Position numbers and translations under genes: made by a program. 64,000 nucleotides of DNA, from positions 361,115 through 425,114 of the forward strand of contig NZ_AWSQ01000002.1 of NCBI RefSeq assembly GCF_000498575.2, in the 5' to 3' direction. Below, piece after piece: positions 13,239-22,438 of this stretch (positions are counted from its first letter, which is position 1; each line of letters begins with the position of its first letter). The notes under the pieces were generated by a model, which searched no databases, was not told the origin of the DNA, and saw nothing but the letters and a program-made list of their open reading frames with translations. Source of the stretch: Pseudomonas taeanensis MS-3 (lineage in GTDB: Bacteria; Pseudomonadota; Gammaproteobacteria; Pseudomonadales; Pseudomonadaceae).

Positions 13239-13760
13239 ATGAAATATCGCCTGGGGCAATCGCACGTTGAGGTCCACCCGCAGAGCTGGGTGGCGCCGAA
13301 TGCCACGCTGGTTGGCAAGGTCAAGCTGGAGCCGGGTGCCAGTGTCTGGTTCAACGCCGTGCTGCGTGGGGATAACGAGCTGATTCACATCGGCGAGCAG
13401 AGTAACGTACAGGACGGTACGGTGATGCACACCGATATGGGCTTTCCACTGTCCGTTGGCAAGGGCGTGACCATTGGTCATAACGCCATGCTGCACGGCT
13501 GTTCGGTGGGCGATTACAGCCTGATCGGGATCAATGCCGTGGTGCTCAACGGCGCCAAAATCGGCAAATATTGCATCATTGGCGCCAATACCCTGATTGC
13601 CGAAGGCAAGGAAATTCCCGATGGCTCGCTGGTGGTGGGCTCACCGGGCAAGGTGGTGCGTGAACTGACTGACGCGCAGAAGCAGATGCTCGAAGCCAGC
13701 GCCGCGCATTACGTGCATAACGCCCAGCGCTACGCGCGCGACCTGGCCGAGCAGGACTGA
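13239..13760 (+). CDS. Gamma-carbonic anhydrase family protein (YrdA type)
   Basis: A 173-residue left-handed beta-helix protein built of hexapeptide repeats. Metal-ligand histidines are seen in MHTDMGF and in [11 protein letters not shown], at the spacing of the gamma-class carbonic anhydrase family. Bacterial members such as YrdA bind zinc but often show little or no carbonic anhydrase activity, so the reaction is uncertain. The stop overlaps the start of the next gene by one base (TGATG), which suggests translational coupling. Confidence 0.9.
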   Translation: MKYRLGQSHVEVHPQSWVAPNATLVGKVKLEPGASVWFNAVLRGDNELIHIGEQSNVQDGTVMHTDMGFPLSVGKGVTIGHNAMLHGCSVGDYSLIGINAVVLNGAKIGKYCIIGANTLIAEGKEIPDGSLVVGSPGKVVRELTDAQKQMLEASAAHYVHNAQRYARDLAEQD

Positions 13761-13948
13761 TGAGCGCCGAGCGCCCGCTCGCCTCACCTTGCGTGCAGGT
13801 CTGTGCGCTGGACGAGAATGACATCTGTATCGGCTGTCAGCGCAGTGTCGCTGAGATTACTCGCTGGAGCCTCATGGACAACGCCGAGCGCCGTCAGGTG
13901 CTGGTGTTGTGCCACGAGCGTGCCAGGGCCAGTGGTGCGTTGCTGTAG
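13760..13948 (+). CDS. DUF1289 small cysteine-rich protein
   Basis: A 62-residue protein of the DUF1289 family, recognised by SPCVQVCALDENDICIGC followed by R and S; four cysteines arranged as two pairs suggest metal binding. The domain is often found fused to or next to other enzymes. The function is unknown. The ATG overlaps the stop of the gamma-carbonic anhydrase gene. Confidence 0.88.
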   Translation: MSAERPLASPCVQVCALDENDICIGCQRSVAEITRWSLMDNAERRQVLVLCHERARASGALL

Positions 13949-13998
13949 ACCAGACCTTGCCTCTATTTTCCCCTTCCTCGTTGCTCTAAGGACCTGTT

Positions 13999-15180
13999 AT
14001 GCCCCGTATCGGAACCCCGCTGTCGCCGAGCGCTATTCGAATCTTGCTCTGTGGTTCTGGTGAGCTTGGCAAAGAAGTGGTGATCGAGCTGCAGCGCCTC
14101 GGTGTCGAGGTGATTGCAGTGGATCGCTACGCCAATGCGCCGGCCATGCAGGTGGCGCATCGCAGTCATGTGATCGATATGCTCGACGATGCCGCGCTGC
14201 GCGCCGTGATCGAGCTGGAACAGCCGCATTACATCGTTCCGGAGATCGAGGCGATCGCCACTGCGACCCTGATGGCGCTGGAGAGTGAAGGCTTTACCGT
14301 CATTCCCAGTGCGCGCGCTGTGCAGCTGACCATGAATCGCGAGGGGATTCGCCGTCTGGCGGCCGAAGAGTTGGGCTTGCCGACCTCACCTTACCAGTTT
14401 GCCGACTCATTCGAAGCCTGTCGCGCGGCGGTGGAGGTGTTGGGCTTTCCCTGTCTGATCAAGCCGATCATGAGTTCTTCGGGCAAGGGCCAGTCGCTGC
14501 TGAAGAGCCTGGATGATCTTCAGGCGGCCTGGGATTACGCGCAGGCTGGCGGACGTGCTGGCAAGGGGCGGGTCATCGTCGAAGGTTTCATTGATTTCGA
14601 CTACGAGATCGCGCTGCTGACCGTACGCCACGCTGGTGGCACCACGTTCTGCGCGCCGGTCGGGCATCGTCAGGTCAAGGGCGATTATCAGGAGTCCTGG
14701 CAGCCGCAACCGATGAGCACAAAAGCCCAGGCCGAGGCCGAACGTATTGCCTTGGCGGTGACCGACTCGTTAGGTGGTCGCGGGTTGTTCGGTGTCGAGT
14801 TGTTCGTCAAGGGCGACCAGGTGTGGTTCTGCGAAATCTCCCCGCGCCCACATGACACGGGCCTGGTCACCCTGATTTCCCAGGATATGTCCGAGTTCGC
14901 CTTGCATGCGCGGGCCATCCTCGGACTGCCGATTCCGGCGATTCGCCAGCTAGGCCCGTCGGCCTCGGCAGTGCTGCTGGCGGAGGGGGAATCGCGCCAG
15001 GTCAGCTTCGCTAACCTGGGCGCGGCTCTGATTGAGCCGGATACCGCGCTGCGCCTGTTTGGTAAGCCGGAGGTCAGCGGCCAGCGACGCATGGGCGTGG
15101 CGTTGGCCCGCGATGAGTCGCTGCAGGCTGCCCGTGCCAAGGCCGCCCGCGTGGCGCAGACGGTCAGCATCGAGTTGTGA
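13999..15180 (+). CDS. purT: Formate-dependent GAR transformylase
   Basis: Makes formylglycinamide ribonucleotide from GAR, formate and ATP, the folate-independent alternative to PurN in purine synthesis. It has 393 residues with an ATP-grasp fold. The N-terminus shows [20 protein letters not shown], the nucleotide-binding segment [17 protein letters not shown] and the metal-binding [10 protein letters not shown], all typical of PurT. The start at 13999 has AAGGA seven to eight bases upstream. Its stop overlaps the GTG start of the esterase gene. Confidence 0.98.
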   Translation: MPRIGTPLSPSAIRILLCGSGELGKEVVIELQRLGVEVIAVDRYANAPAMQVAHRSHVIDMLDDAALRAVIELEQPHYIVPEIEAIATATLMALESEGFTVIPSARAVQLTMNREGIRRLAAEELGLPTSPYQFADSFEACRAAVEVLGFPCLIKPIMSSSGKGQSLLKSLDDLQAAWDYAQAGGRAGKGRVIVEGFIDFDYEIALLTVRHAGGTTFCAPVGHRQVKGDYQESWQPQPMSTKAQAEAERIALAVTDSLGGRGLFGVELFVKGDQVWFCEISPRPHDTGLVTLISQDMSEFALHARAILGLPIPAIRQLGPSASAVLLAEGESRQVSFANLGAALIEPDTALRLFGKPEVSGQRRMGVALARDESLQAARAKAARVAQTVSIEL

Positions 15181-15932
15181 GTCGCTGGTGTGGGTTGCTC
15201 TGGTGGCTGACGGCACTGCCGTCATTGCCGCTGGCACTGCCCTTGGCGATTCTCACGCGGCGCAGTGCGCTACGGTTGGCACCGGCAGCTGGTCCTCGGC
15301 GAGGTGTGGCGGGTGCCGACTTGCCCGGTGAGCCCCTGCGCTTACTGCTAATAGGCGAGTCGACTGTCGTCGGGGTTGGCGCCAGCTGTCTGCAGCATGC
15401 TTTGGTCGGACGCTTGGCGCAGGCCTTGGCCGCGCGTCATGGGCGGCCTGTGGAATGGCGTGCCTGCGGCGAGACCGGCATTACCGTCACGCAAGCTGGC
15501 GAGCGCCTGTTGCCGCAGGTGCTGGATGAGCGGATAGATCTTGCGCTATTGGCGTTCGGGGTCAACGACACCGCTGCTCTCACCTCGACGCGGCGTTGGC
15601 AGTCTTCGCTGGTGCTAATGGCTGATGAGTTGACTGCGCGTGGCGTCCAGGTGGCGTTTTGCGGCGTGCCGCCGTTGCAGTATTTCAGTGCGTTGCCCTG
15701 GCTGCTGCGGCGTCTGCTGGGTGCGCGAGCGGGGCTGCTGGATGCGTGCTTGCGTCAGGTCGCCGAGCGCTCGGGTGTGGACTATTACCCGTTGCGTCTG
15801 CGGTTTTCCGCAGCGTACCTGGCGCTCGATGGTTTTCACCCCTCGAGCCTCGGCTATCGCGTCTGGGCGCAGAGCTTGACGGCGGAGCTTAGTCTGCCGC
15901 CGACTCCTGTTCCGGCTCTGGCTGCTCTTTAG
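15177..15932 (+). CDS. SGNH/GDSL-type esterase
   Basis: A 251-residue SGNH hydrolase. The nucleophile serine lies in [10 protein letters not shown] (block I, GDS-like GES), the asparagine in [12 protein letters not shown], and the catalytic Asp/His pair in [12 protein letters not shown] hydrophobic N-terminus (residues 5-25) could be a signal anchor or signal peptide. The substrate is unknown. The start is GTG at 15177, inside the purT stop region (GTGA), suggesting translational coupling. The 3' end runs 44 bp into the 3' end of the convergent CorC gene. Confidence 0.85.
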   Translation: MSRWCGLLWWLTALPSLPLALPLAILTRRSALRLAPAAGPRRGVAGADLPGEPLRLLLIGESTVVGVGASCLQHALVGRLAQALAARHGRPVEWRACGETGITVTQAGERLLPQVLDERIDLALLAFGVNDTAALTSTRRWQSSLVLMADELTARGVQVAFCGVPPLQYFSALPWLLRRLLGARAGLLDACLRQVAERSGVDYYPLRLRFSAAYLALDGFHPSSLGYRVWAQSLTAELSLPPTPVPALAAL

Positions 15933-17187
15933 GCGCGGACTGCCAGACTCGTACGCTTTTCACGCGGTTTTCCGAGGACTGCAGGATTTCCAGGCGGTAA
16001 GGCCCTATCTTCAGGCACACGGCGCTGTCCGGAATGGTTTCCAGGGCCTCGGTGATCAGGCCGTTGAGGGTCTTGGGTCCATCGCAGGGTAGGTGCCAGT
16101 CGAGGCTCTTGTTCACTTCACGAATGTAGGCGGCGCCATCTATCACCAGGGTCCCGTCTTCCTGGGGGTGAATGTCCGGGCTGCGCAGGGCGCTCTGGTT
16201 GCTGAAGTCGCCGACAATCTCTTCGAGAATGTCCTCCAGGCTGACGATGCCGATCACATCGCCATATTCGTCGACGACGATACCGATGCGGTGTTTGTGC
16301 TTCTGGAAGTTGATCAGCTGGGTCGATAGCGGGGTGTTTTCCGGGATGAAGTAGGGCTCGCTGCAGGCCTCAAGCAGGCTGTCTTTGGTCAGTTGGTTGT
16401 GGGTCAGCAGGCGGGCGATCTGGCGCATGTGCACAACACCCTCGACCTGGTTGATGTCATTGCGAAACACCGGCAGTCGGGTATGGGGAGTGGTGCGTAG
16501 CTGGCTGATAATGGTTTCGATGTCATCTACCAGATTGATACCTGTGACTTCGTTACGCGGAATCATGATGTCGTCTACCGTGACTTTTTCCAGGTCGAGA
16601 ATGCCAAGCAGCATGTCTTGGCGATTCTTCGGTAGCTCATGGCCAGGTTCTCCCACCACACTGCGTAACTCTTCGGTGGTCAGGCTGTCGCTGGTTTTAC
16701 TGGCAGGGTCTACGCCCAGCAGTTTGAGTAGTCCATTGCTGATCCAGTTCAGCACGATAACCAGGGGGTAGAACAGTTTGAGCAGCAGCATCAGCGGTAG
16801 GCTGAACGGGTAGGCGACTGTTTCTGGGCGCAGGGCCGCCAGGGTTTTCGGGGTGATTTCACCGAAAATCAACAGTGCCAGGGTCAGGCCAATGGTGGCA
16901 ATGGCAATTCCGGCTTCCCCCCAGAGCTGGATGGCCAGGACCGTGGCGATGGATGACGCGAGGATGTTGACGAAATTATTGCCAATCAGAATGGTGCCAA
17001 GCAGGCGGTCCGGGCGACTTAGCAGGGTGCTGACGCGCTTGGCGCCACGATGCCCGTTCTTGGCAAGATGGCGCAGGCGGTAGCGGTTGAGGCTGAGCAG
17101 GCTGGTCTCCGAGCTGGAGAAAAACGCCGAGCAGGCGAGCAGAAATAACAGCAGGCCAAACAGGTAGCCAGGGGGCACGTTGTCCAC
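15889..17187 (-). CDS. CNNM/CorC family membrane protein
   Basis: A 432-residue inner-membrane protein. An N-terminal DUF21 domain with several membrane helices (starting FGLLLFLLACSAFFSSSETS) is followed by a CBS pair (around MIPRNEVTGINLVDD and VVDEYGDVIGIVSLEDI) and a C-terminal CorC/HlyC domain. Members are linked to magnesium or cobalt export or to divalent-cation homeostasis; this one resembles the YfjD subgroup. The ATG is 10 bp downstream of the stop of the CcsA-like gene, so the two form one transcription unit. Confidence 0.88.
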   Translation of the reverse strand: MDNVPPGYLFGLLLFLLACSAFFSSSETSLLSLNRYRLRHLAKNGHRGAKRVSTLLSRPDRLLGTILIGNNFVNILASSIATVLAIQLWGEAGIAIATIGLTLALLIFGEITPKTLAALRPETVAYPFSLPLMLLLKLFYPLVIVLNWISNGLLKLLGVDPASKTSDSLTTEELRSVVGEPGHELPKNRQDMLLGILDLEKVTVDDIMIPRNEVTGINLVDDIETIISQLRTTPHTRLPVFRNDINQVEGVVHMRQIARLLTHNQLTKDSLLEACSEPYFIPENTPLSTQLINFQKHKHRIGIVVDEYGDVIGIVSLEDILEEIVGDFSNQSALRSPDIHPQEDGTLVIDGAAYIREVNKSLDWHLPCDGPKTLNGLITEALETIPDSAVCLKIGPYRLEILQSSENRVKSVRVWQSAPKEQPEPEQESAAD

Positions 17188-17197
17188 GGGGATTTGC

Positions 17198-17998
17198 CTA
17201 GAGATGCAGGATGAATTCGCGGACCAGCTTGCTGCCGAAGTAGGCCAGCATCAGCAGGCAAAAGCCTGCCAGGGTCCAGCGGATGGCCTTGTGGCCGCGC
17301 CAGCCAAGTTGATAGCGGCCCCATAGCAGTACTGCAAAAACCACCCAGGCGAAGCAGGAGAGGATGGTTTTGTGCACTAGGTGCTGGGCAAACAGGTCTT
17401 CGAGAAAAAGCGCGCCAGATAGCAAGGAGAGCGAGAGCAGGGCCCAGCCGGCCCAGAGGAAACCGAACAACAGGCTTTCCATAGTCTGCAGGGGGGGGAA
17501 GTTCTTGATTAGCCCAGACGGGTGCTTGTGTTTTAGTTGGTGGTCTTGCAGCAGCAGCAGCAGCGACTGGAACGCGGCAATGGTGAGCATGCCGTAGGCC
17601 GTAATCGACAGCAGGATGTGGGCAAGAATGCCCGGTTCTTCGTCAATGGGGCGGATGGCGCCGGCCGGCATGAATTGCGCCAGCAGGACTGTCACGCAGC
17701 CCAGCGGAAAAAACAGTAACAACAGGTTTTCCACGGGTATGCGCAGGCAGGCCAGCAGTGTCAGCAAGATAACGGCGGCAGAGATCAGGCTGGCGGCACT
17801 GAAAAAATCTATGCTCAGCCCGCTCGGACTGAGCAGCTGATGGAACAGGCTGAGAGCATGGCCGAGCAGGGCGAGCAGGCCGAGCGCAATCAGCAGACGT
17901 TTATCCGGAGTGACGCGCCGGCTAAGTTGAAAGCTCTGGTATGCAGTCGCGCTAGCGTACAGGCCGGCTGCTGCGAGGCTGGTGAGCAAAGGGTGCAT
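17198..17998 (-). CDS. CcsA-like inner-membrane protein (YpjD type)
   Basis: A 266-residue polytopic membrane protein of the cytochrome c assembly (CcsA/CcmC) family, with about eight hydrophobic segments. The related E. coli gene ypjD also lies beside ffh and the CorC-like gene yfjD, and the same neighbourhood is seen here. A role in cytochrome c maturation is not established for this subgroup. It is divergent from ffh. Confidence 0.85.
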   Translation of the reverse strand: MHPLLTSLAAAGLYASATAYQSFQLSRRVTPDKRLLIALGLLALLGHALSLFHQLLSPSGLSIDFFSAASLISAAVILLTLLACLRIPVENLLLLFFPLGCVTVLLAQFMPAGAIRPIDEEPGILAHILLSITAYGMLTIAAFQSLLLLLQDHQLKHKHPSGLIKNFPPLQTMESLLFGFLWAGWALLSLSLLSGALFLEDLFAQHLVHKTILSCFAWVVFAVLLWGRYQLGWRGHKAIRWTLAGFCLLMLAYFGSKLVREFILHL

Positions 17999-18072
17999 AA
18001 ATCCTGATTAGGCAAACCCGAAAGGCGCTGAGTGTGGCATACAAACGACATTTCACGAAAGACCACCGGCGG

Positions 18073-18101
18073 TGTCGGTGCTGTCGACTCTTGGTTATAA
18101 T
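18073..18101 (+). promoter_or_regulatory. Putative sigma-70 promoter for ffh
   Basis: A perfect -10, TATAAT, at 18096-18101 with a weak -35, TGTCGG, at 18073-18078 (17-bp spacer). The ffh start is 56 bp downstream. The -10 is convincing, the -35 is not. Confidence 0.45.
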
Positions 18102-18156
18102 CCGCGGTCTGCTACAAGCCCACCCCTCGGCTCCATAGAGCCTGAAAGGAACGCGC

Positions 18157-19533
18157 ATGTTCGAAAATCTAACTGATCGCCTCTCGCAGACCCTGCGTAA
18201 CGTCACCGGCAAAGCCAAATTGACCGAGGACAACATCAAAGACACCTTGCGTGAAGTGCGCATGGCGTTGCTCGAGGCCGATGTTGCCTTGCCGGTGGTC
18301 AAGGACTTCGTGAGCAGGGTCAAGGAGCGCGCGGTTGGCACCGAGGTCTCGAAAAGCCTCACGCCGGGCCAGGCCTTCGTGAAGATTGTGCGGGCCGAGC
18401 TGGAAGAGTTGATGGGCGCGGCCAACGAAGACTTGGTGCTGAACGTCACGCCACCGGCGGTGGTGCTTATGGCGGGCCTGCAGGGTGCGGGTAAAACCAC
18501 CACCGTGGGCAAGTTGGCGCGCTTCCTCAAAGAACGTAAGAAGAAAAGCGTGCTGGTGGTCTCGGCTGACGTCTATCGCCCTGCGGCGATCAAACAGCTG
18601 GAAACCCTGGCCAGCGAAGTTGGCGTGACCTTCTTCCCTTCCGATATCAGCCAAAAACCGGTGGCTATTGCTGAGGCGGCGATCAGGGAAGCCAAGCTCA
18701 AGTTCATCGATGTGGTAATTCTCGATACGGCGGGTCGCCTGGCGATCGATGCCGAGATGATGGCGGAGATACAGGCGCTGCACGCTGCGGTCAAACCGGC
18801 TGAGACCCTGTTCGTGGTCGATGCGATGACGGGTCAGGATGCGGCTAATACGGCCAAAGCCTTTGCCGATGCCTTGCCGTTGACCGGCGTGGTGCTGACC
18901 AAGGTCGACGGCGATGCCCGTGGTGGTGCGGCGCTCTCGGTACGCGCCATTACTGGTAAGCCCATCAAGTTTATCGGTATGGGCGAGAAGAGTGATGCCT
19001 TGGAGCCTTTCCATCCCGAGCGTATCGCTTCGCGCATCCTCGGTATGGGTGATGTGCTCAGTCTCATCGAGCAGGCTGAGCAGACTCTCGATCGTGACAA
19101 GGCCGAGAAGCTGACGAAGAAGCTGAAGAAAGGCAAGGGCTTCGACCTGGAGGACTTTCGCGATCAATTGCAGCAGATGAAAAACATGGGCGGCCTGGGT
19201 GGCTTGATGGACAAGCTGCCGCAGATGGGTGGCGTCAATCTGGCGCAGATGGGCAATGCCCAGGGCGCGGCCGAAAAGCAGTTCAAGCAGATGGAAGCGA
19301 TCATCAACTCGATGACCCCGGGTGAGCGTCGCGATCCAGAAATCATCAGTGGCTCGCGCAAGCGGCGTATCGCCATGGGTTCCGGCACTCAGGTGCAGGA
19401 CATTGGTCGGCTGATCAAGCAGCACAAGCAAATGCAAAAGATGATGAAGAAATTTACCGCCAAGGGCGGGATGGCCAAGATGATGCGCGGCATGGGTGGA
19501 ATGCTCCCAGGCGGCGGCATGCCGAAGTTTTAA
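18157..19533 (+). CDS. ffh: Signal recognition particle protein Ffh
   Basis: The SRP GTPase that binds 4.5S RNA and signal sequences and directs ribosomes to FtsY at the membrane. It has 458 residues: an N domain, a G domain with [21 protein letters not shown] and [10 protein letters not shown], and a methionine-rich M domain from about residue 300 to the end ([19 protein letters not shown]). The start at 18157 follows GAAAGGA. It sits just before the rpsP operon, as in many gammaproteobacteria. Confidence 0.99.
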   Translation: MFENLTDRLSQTLRNVTGKAKLTEDNIKDTLREVRMALLEADVALPVVKDFVSRVKERAVGTEVSKSLTPGQAFVKIVRAELEELMGAANEDLVLNVTPPAVVLMAGLQGAGKTTTVGKLARFLKERKKKSVLVVSADVYRPAAIKQLETLASEVGVTFFPSDISQKPVAIAEAAIREAKLKFIDVVILDTAGRLAIDAEMMAEIQALHAAVKPAETLFVVDAMTGQDAANTAKAFADALPLTGVVLTKVDGDARGGAALSVRAITGKPIKFIGMGEKSDALEPFHPERIASRILGMGDVLSLIEQAEQTLDRDKAEKLTKKLKKGKGFDLEDFRDQLQQMKNMGGLGGLMDKLPQMGGVNLAQMGNAQGAAEKQFKQMEAIINSMTPGERRDPEIISGSRKRRIAMGSGTQVQDIGRLIKQHKQMQKMMKKFTAKGGMAKMMRGMGGMLPGGGMPKF

Positions 19534-19619
19534 ACCTAATGCCTTGCCAGTGGCGCAGCAGTCTTGCCGCTGGCGATGTGTGCTCTATTCGTCAGTCGCG
19601 TGGCAGGCGAAAAAGAGAT

Positions 19620-19647
19620 TTGCAAAAAGCTGGATAATCCTTAGAAT
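19620..19647 (+). promoter_or_regulatory. Sigma-70 promoter for the rpsP operon
   Basis: -35 TTGCAA at 19620-19625, a 16-bp spacer, -10 TAGAAT at 19642-19647, followed by a GC-rich discriminator (GCGGCC). This pattern is typical of growth-rate and stringent-controlled promoters of ribosomal protein genes. rpsP starts 73 bp downstream. Confidence 0.6.
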
Positions 19648-19720
19648 ATGCGGCCTTTCGGGCCTAGTGCCCTATGCTCGCATTTTTGTTTTGCAGCACC
19701 GACTACAGGAACGAAGTTCA

Positions 19721-19972
19721 ATGGTAACCATCCGTCTTGCCCGTGGCGGCTCCAAAAAGCGCCCTTTTTACCACCTCACCGTGACCAACAGCCGCAATGC
19801 GCGCGACGGTCGTTTCGTTGAGCGTGTTGGTTTCTTCAACCCGGTTGCTTCGGGCGCTGAAATCAAGCTGTCTGTTAACCAAGAGCGCGTCACCTACTGG
19901 CTGAGCCAGGGTGCACAGCCGTCTGAGCGTGTTGCTCAGCTGCTCAAGGAATCGGCTAAGGCTGCTGCCTAA
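19721..19972 (+). CDS. rpsP: 30S ribosomal protein S16
   Basis: An 83-residue ribosomal protein, recognised by [19 protein letters not shown] at its N-terminus. It is the first gene of the rpsP-rimM-trmD-rplS operon. The upstream in-frame extension to 19496 runs through the promoter and is not coding. Confidence 0.99.
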   Translation: MVTIRLARGGSKKRPFYHLTVTNSRNARDGRFVERVGFFNPVASGAEIKLSVNQERVTYWLSQGAQPSERVAQLLKESAKAAA

Positions 19973-19979
19973 GTCATTT

Positions 19980-20516
19980 ATGAGCACAACGCCAGCTCCA
20001 GCCGAGGACCTAGTGGTACTCGGCAAGATCGTTTCGGTGCATGGCGTGAAAGGCGACGTGAAGGTGTATTCCTTTACCGACCCGATCGACAATGTGCTCG
20101 ATTACCCGCGTTGGACGCTCAAGCGTGACAACGAGGTAAAGCAAGTTGAGTTGGTCAGTGGCCGCTTGCAAGGCAAGGTCGTAGTAGCAAAGCTGAAGGG
20201 ACTGGATGATCGCGAAGTGGCTCGTAGCTTCGCCGGTTTTGAGATTCTGGTGCCCCGCAGCGAGCTGCCCGAGCTTGCGCCTGGTGAGTTCTACTGGTCG
20301 CAGTTGGTAGGTCTGAAGGTGATTGATCAGGTTGGGCAGTTGCTCGGCACGATCGACCAGTTATTCGAGACCGGTGCCAACGATGTGATGGTGGTCAAAC
20401 CCTGCGCCGACAGTTTGGATCAGCGTGAACGCCTATTGCCCTATACCGAGCAATGCGTGTTGTCGATCGATCTGGCCGCTGGCGAAATGCAGGTCGACTG
20501 GGATGCGGACTTCTAA
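19980..20516 (+). CDS. rimM: 16S rRNA processing protein RimM
   Basis: A 178-residue assembly factor for the 30S head that binds S19. The N-terminal domain shows [18 protein letters not shown]; the C-terminal PRC-barrel contains [11 protein letters not shown]. The start at 19980 is 8 bp after the rpsP stop, and trmD follows 6 bp after its own stop. Confidence 0.98.
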   Translation: MSTTPAPAEDLVVLGKIVSVHGVKGDVKVYSFTDPIDNVLDYPRWTLKRDNEVKQVELVSGRLQGKVVVAKLKGLDDREVARSFAGFEILVPRSELPELAPGEFYWSQLVGLKVIDQVGQLLGTIDQLFETGANDVMVVKPCADSLDQRERLLPYTEQCVLSIDLAAGEMQVDWDADF

Positions 20517-20521
20517 GCGAC

Positions 20522-21274
20522 ATGCCTAGCTTGCGCGTTGAAGTCATTACGCTATTCCCGGAGATGTTTGCCGCTATCAGTGATTACGGCATCACTAGCC
20601 GCGCGGTAAAGCAGGGGCTGTTACAGCTGACCTGCTGGAACCCAAGGAGCTACACCACAGATCGTCATCACACCGTGGATGACCGTCCCTTTGGTGGTGG
20701 CCCTGGCATGGTGATGAAGATCAAGCCGCTTGAGGATGCTTTGCTCGATGCCAAGCAGGCCGCAGGTGTAAAAGCGAAGGTGATTTACCTGTCGCCGCAA
20801 GGTCGCCAGCTGACTCAGTCAGCAGTGCGTGAACTGGTGAATGAGGAGGCTTTAATCCTCATCGCTGGACGCTATGAAGGTATTGATGAGCGCTTCATTG
20901 AGGCGCATGTCGATGAAGAATGGTCGATCGGGGATTATGTCCTGTCTGGCGGTGAGCTGCCGGCCATGGTGCTGATCGATGCGGTAACGCGCCTTTTGCC
21001 TGGTGCATTGGGTCATGCAGGCTCGGCCGAGGAGGACTCCTTTACGGATGGCCTGCTCGACTGCCCGCACTACACCCGCCCGGAGGTGTATGCGGATAAA
21101 TGTGTTCCACAAGTGTTGCTCAGTGGCAATCACGAACACATCCGGCGCTGGCGTTTACAGCAGTCCCTTGGTCGGACCTGGCAACGCCGCGTTGATCTTC
21201 TGGAAAGCCGCTCGCTTTCTGGAGAAGAGAAGAAATTGCTGGAGGAATACATCCGCCAGCGGGACGATAGTTAA
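20522..21274 (+). CDS. trmD: tRNA (guanine-N1)-methyltransferase
   Basis: Methylates G37 of tRNAs with AdoMet, preventing +1 frameshifting. It has 250 residues with the SPOUT trefoil-knot core visible as [15 protein letters not shown] and [18 protein letters not shown] 20522 matches the conserved N-terminus [16 protein letters not shown]; the longer open frame from 20453 overlaps rimM and is not used. Confidence 0.98.
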   Translation: MPSLRVEVITLFPEMFAAISDYGITSRAVKQGLLQLTCWNPRSYTTDRHHTVDDRPFGGGPGMVMKIKPLEDALLDAKQAAGVKAKVIYLSPQGRQLTQSAVRELVNEEALILIAGRYEGIDERFIEAHVDEEWSIGDYVLSGGELPAMVLIDAVTRLLPGALGHAGSAEEDSFTDGLLDCPHYTRPEVYADKCVPQVLLSGNHEHIRRWRLQQSLGRTWQRRVDLLESRSLSGEEKKLLEEYIRQRDDS

Positions 21275-21316
21275 TGTATCGATGACAGGCCAGACGGTTT
21301 GTCTTAGGAGCGCAGC

Positions 21317-21667
21317 ATGACCAACAAAATTATTCAGCAGATCGAAGCTGAGCAGATGGGCAAAGAGATTCCTCCTTTTGCGCCGGGCGACACCATTGTC
21401 GTTCAGGTAAAAGTGAAGGAAGGCGAGCGTCAGCGTCTGCAGGCTTTCGAAGGTGTTGTAATCGCCAAGCGCAACCGCGGTCTGAACAGTGCTTTCACTG
21501 TTCGCAAGATCTCCAACGGTGTTGGCGTTGAGCGTACTTTCCAGACCTACAGCCCGCTGGTTGACAGCCTGGCCGTCAAGCGTCGCGGCGATGTACGCAA
21601 AGCCAAGCTGTACTACCTGCGTGCTCTGTCCGGTAAGGCAGCACGTATCAAGGAAAAGCTGGTTTAA
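21317..21667 (+). CDS. rplS: 50S ribosomal protein L19
   Basis: A 116-residue ribosomal protein and the last gene of the rpsP operon. The family pattern [16 protein letters not shown] and the C-terminal [19 protein letters not shown] are present. GGAG precedes the start by eight bases. A strong bidirectional-looking terminator follows. Confidence 0.99.
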   Translation: MTNKIIQQIEAEQMGKEIPPFAPGDTIVVQVKVKEGERQRLQAFEGVVIAKRNRGLNSAFTVRKISNGVGVERTFQTYSPLVDSLAVKRRGDVRKAKLYYLRALSGKAARIKEKLV

Positions 21668-21682
21668 GCCACGCTTTCCAGC

Positions 21683-21710
21683 AAAAAAGCAGCCTTCGGG
21701 CTGCTTTTTT
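21683..21710 (+). terminator. Terminator of the rpsP operon
   Basis: A perfect 12-bp stem, AAAAAAGCAGCC at 21683-21694, loop TTCG, complement at 21699-21710 ending in six Ts. Confidence 0.95.
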
Positions 21711-21836
21711 CGTTTATGGGGCTGGCTGAGCGATGGGTATAGGTGGTTCGGCGTCGAAACGTGCTGCCCGTCTGGCCGCAAGCATAAGCCCCTGCGGGTA
21801 GAGGCAGTCAGATTGATAGATACAGGTAGTAGTGGC

Positions 21837-22262
21837 ATGAGCCCGAGAGAGCAAGAAATCCAGCGGCGCACCGAACTGTCGGAAACCCGCGTGACCAAAA
21901 CGGTATTTCCGTCTACGACGAACCATCACAACACCCTGTTCGGCGGCACTGCACTGGCTTGGATGGACGAAGTGTCATTCATCGCGGCCACTCGTTTCTG
22001 TCGTTTGCCGTTGGTGACGGTGTCCTCTGATCGGATCGACTTCAACCATGCCATTGCGGCGGGTTCGATCGTCGAGTTGATCGCACGGGTGATCAGGGTC
22101 GGCAATACCAGCCTCAAGGTCGAGGTCGAGGTGTTCGTCGAGAGCATGTACAGCGATGGTCGCGAGCGGGCCATCAATGGCGTCTTCAGCTTTGTCGCCA
22201 TCGATGCTGAGAAAAAGCCGGTGCCCGTGCTCCCGGCCTTCCCGTTGGCATCAGAGGTCTGA
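21837..22262 (+). CDS. Hotdog-fold acyl-CoA thioesterase (YciA-like)
   Basis: A 141-residue single hotdog-domain protein. The pattern NHHNTLFGGTALAWMDEVSF is that of the YciA/BACH acyl-CoA hydrolases, with the catalytic aspartate in MDE. ATG 21837 (MSPREQEIQRRTEL) was chosen; the frame is open far upstream through the rplS gene and terminator, which is not coding. It is the last gene before a convergent gap holding element F. Confidence 0.85.
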   Translation: MSPREQEIQRRTELSETRVTKTVFPSTTNHHNTLFGGTALAWMDEVSFIAATRFCRLPLVTVSSDRIDFNHAIAAGSIVELIARVIRVGNTSLKVEVEVFVESMYSDGRERAINGVFSFVAIDAEKKPVPVLPAFPLASEV

Positions 22263-22292
22263 GGCAGGCGCCCGTAAGGGCGTTGACCTGGT

Positions 22293-22398
22293 AGCTTGGG
22301 AGGCTGTCTGAGGCCCCGCTACTGTGTTGCCGCAACTCACCATAGCCCGCTATGACTCATCGCAGCGCCTTGTCTCGGTACCTCAATATATCCAAGCT
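22293..22398. repeat. Intergenic element of the second type, copy F
   Basis: Lies between the convergent thioesterase and antiporter genes. The outer arms AGCTTGG (22293-22299) and CCAAGCT (22392-22398) are complementary. The centre is CATAG-CCCG-CTATG (22341-22354), with AACTCAC to the left and ACTCATCGCAGCG to the right. The order ACTC, central stem-loop, CTCRTCGCWGCG is shared with copy E at 4358-4477. To its left, 22268-22282, is a separate small hairpin of the form CGCCC-GTAAG-GGCG, possibly a weak terminator. Confidence 0.5.
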
Positions 22399-22438
22399 CG
22401 AGTTAACCAACTAACCGTACGGGTCACCAGGCGCCTTT

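Noticed and set aside
21489..21836. N-terminal extension of the thioesterase frame into rplS
   Set aside because: The extension reads through rplS in another frame and through the operon terminator; homology begins only at 21837.
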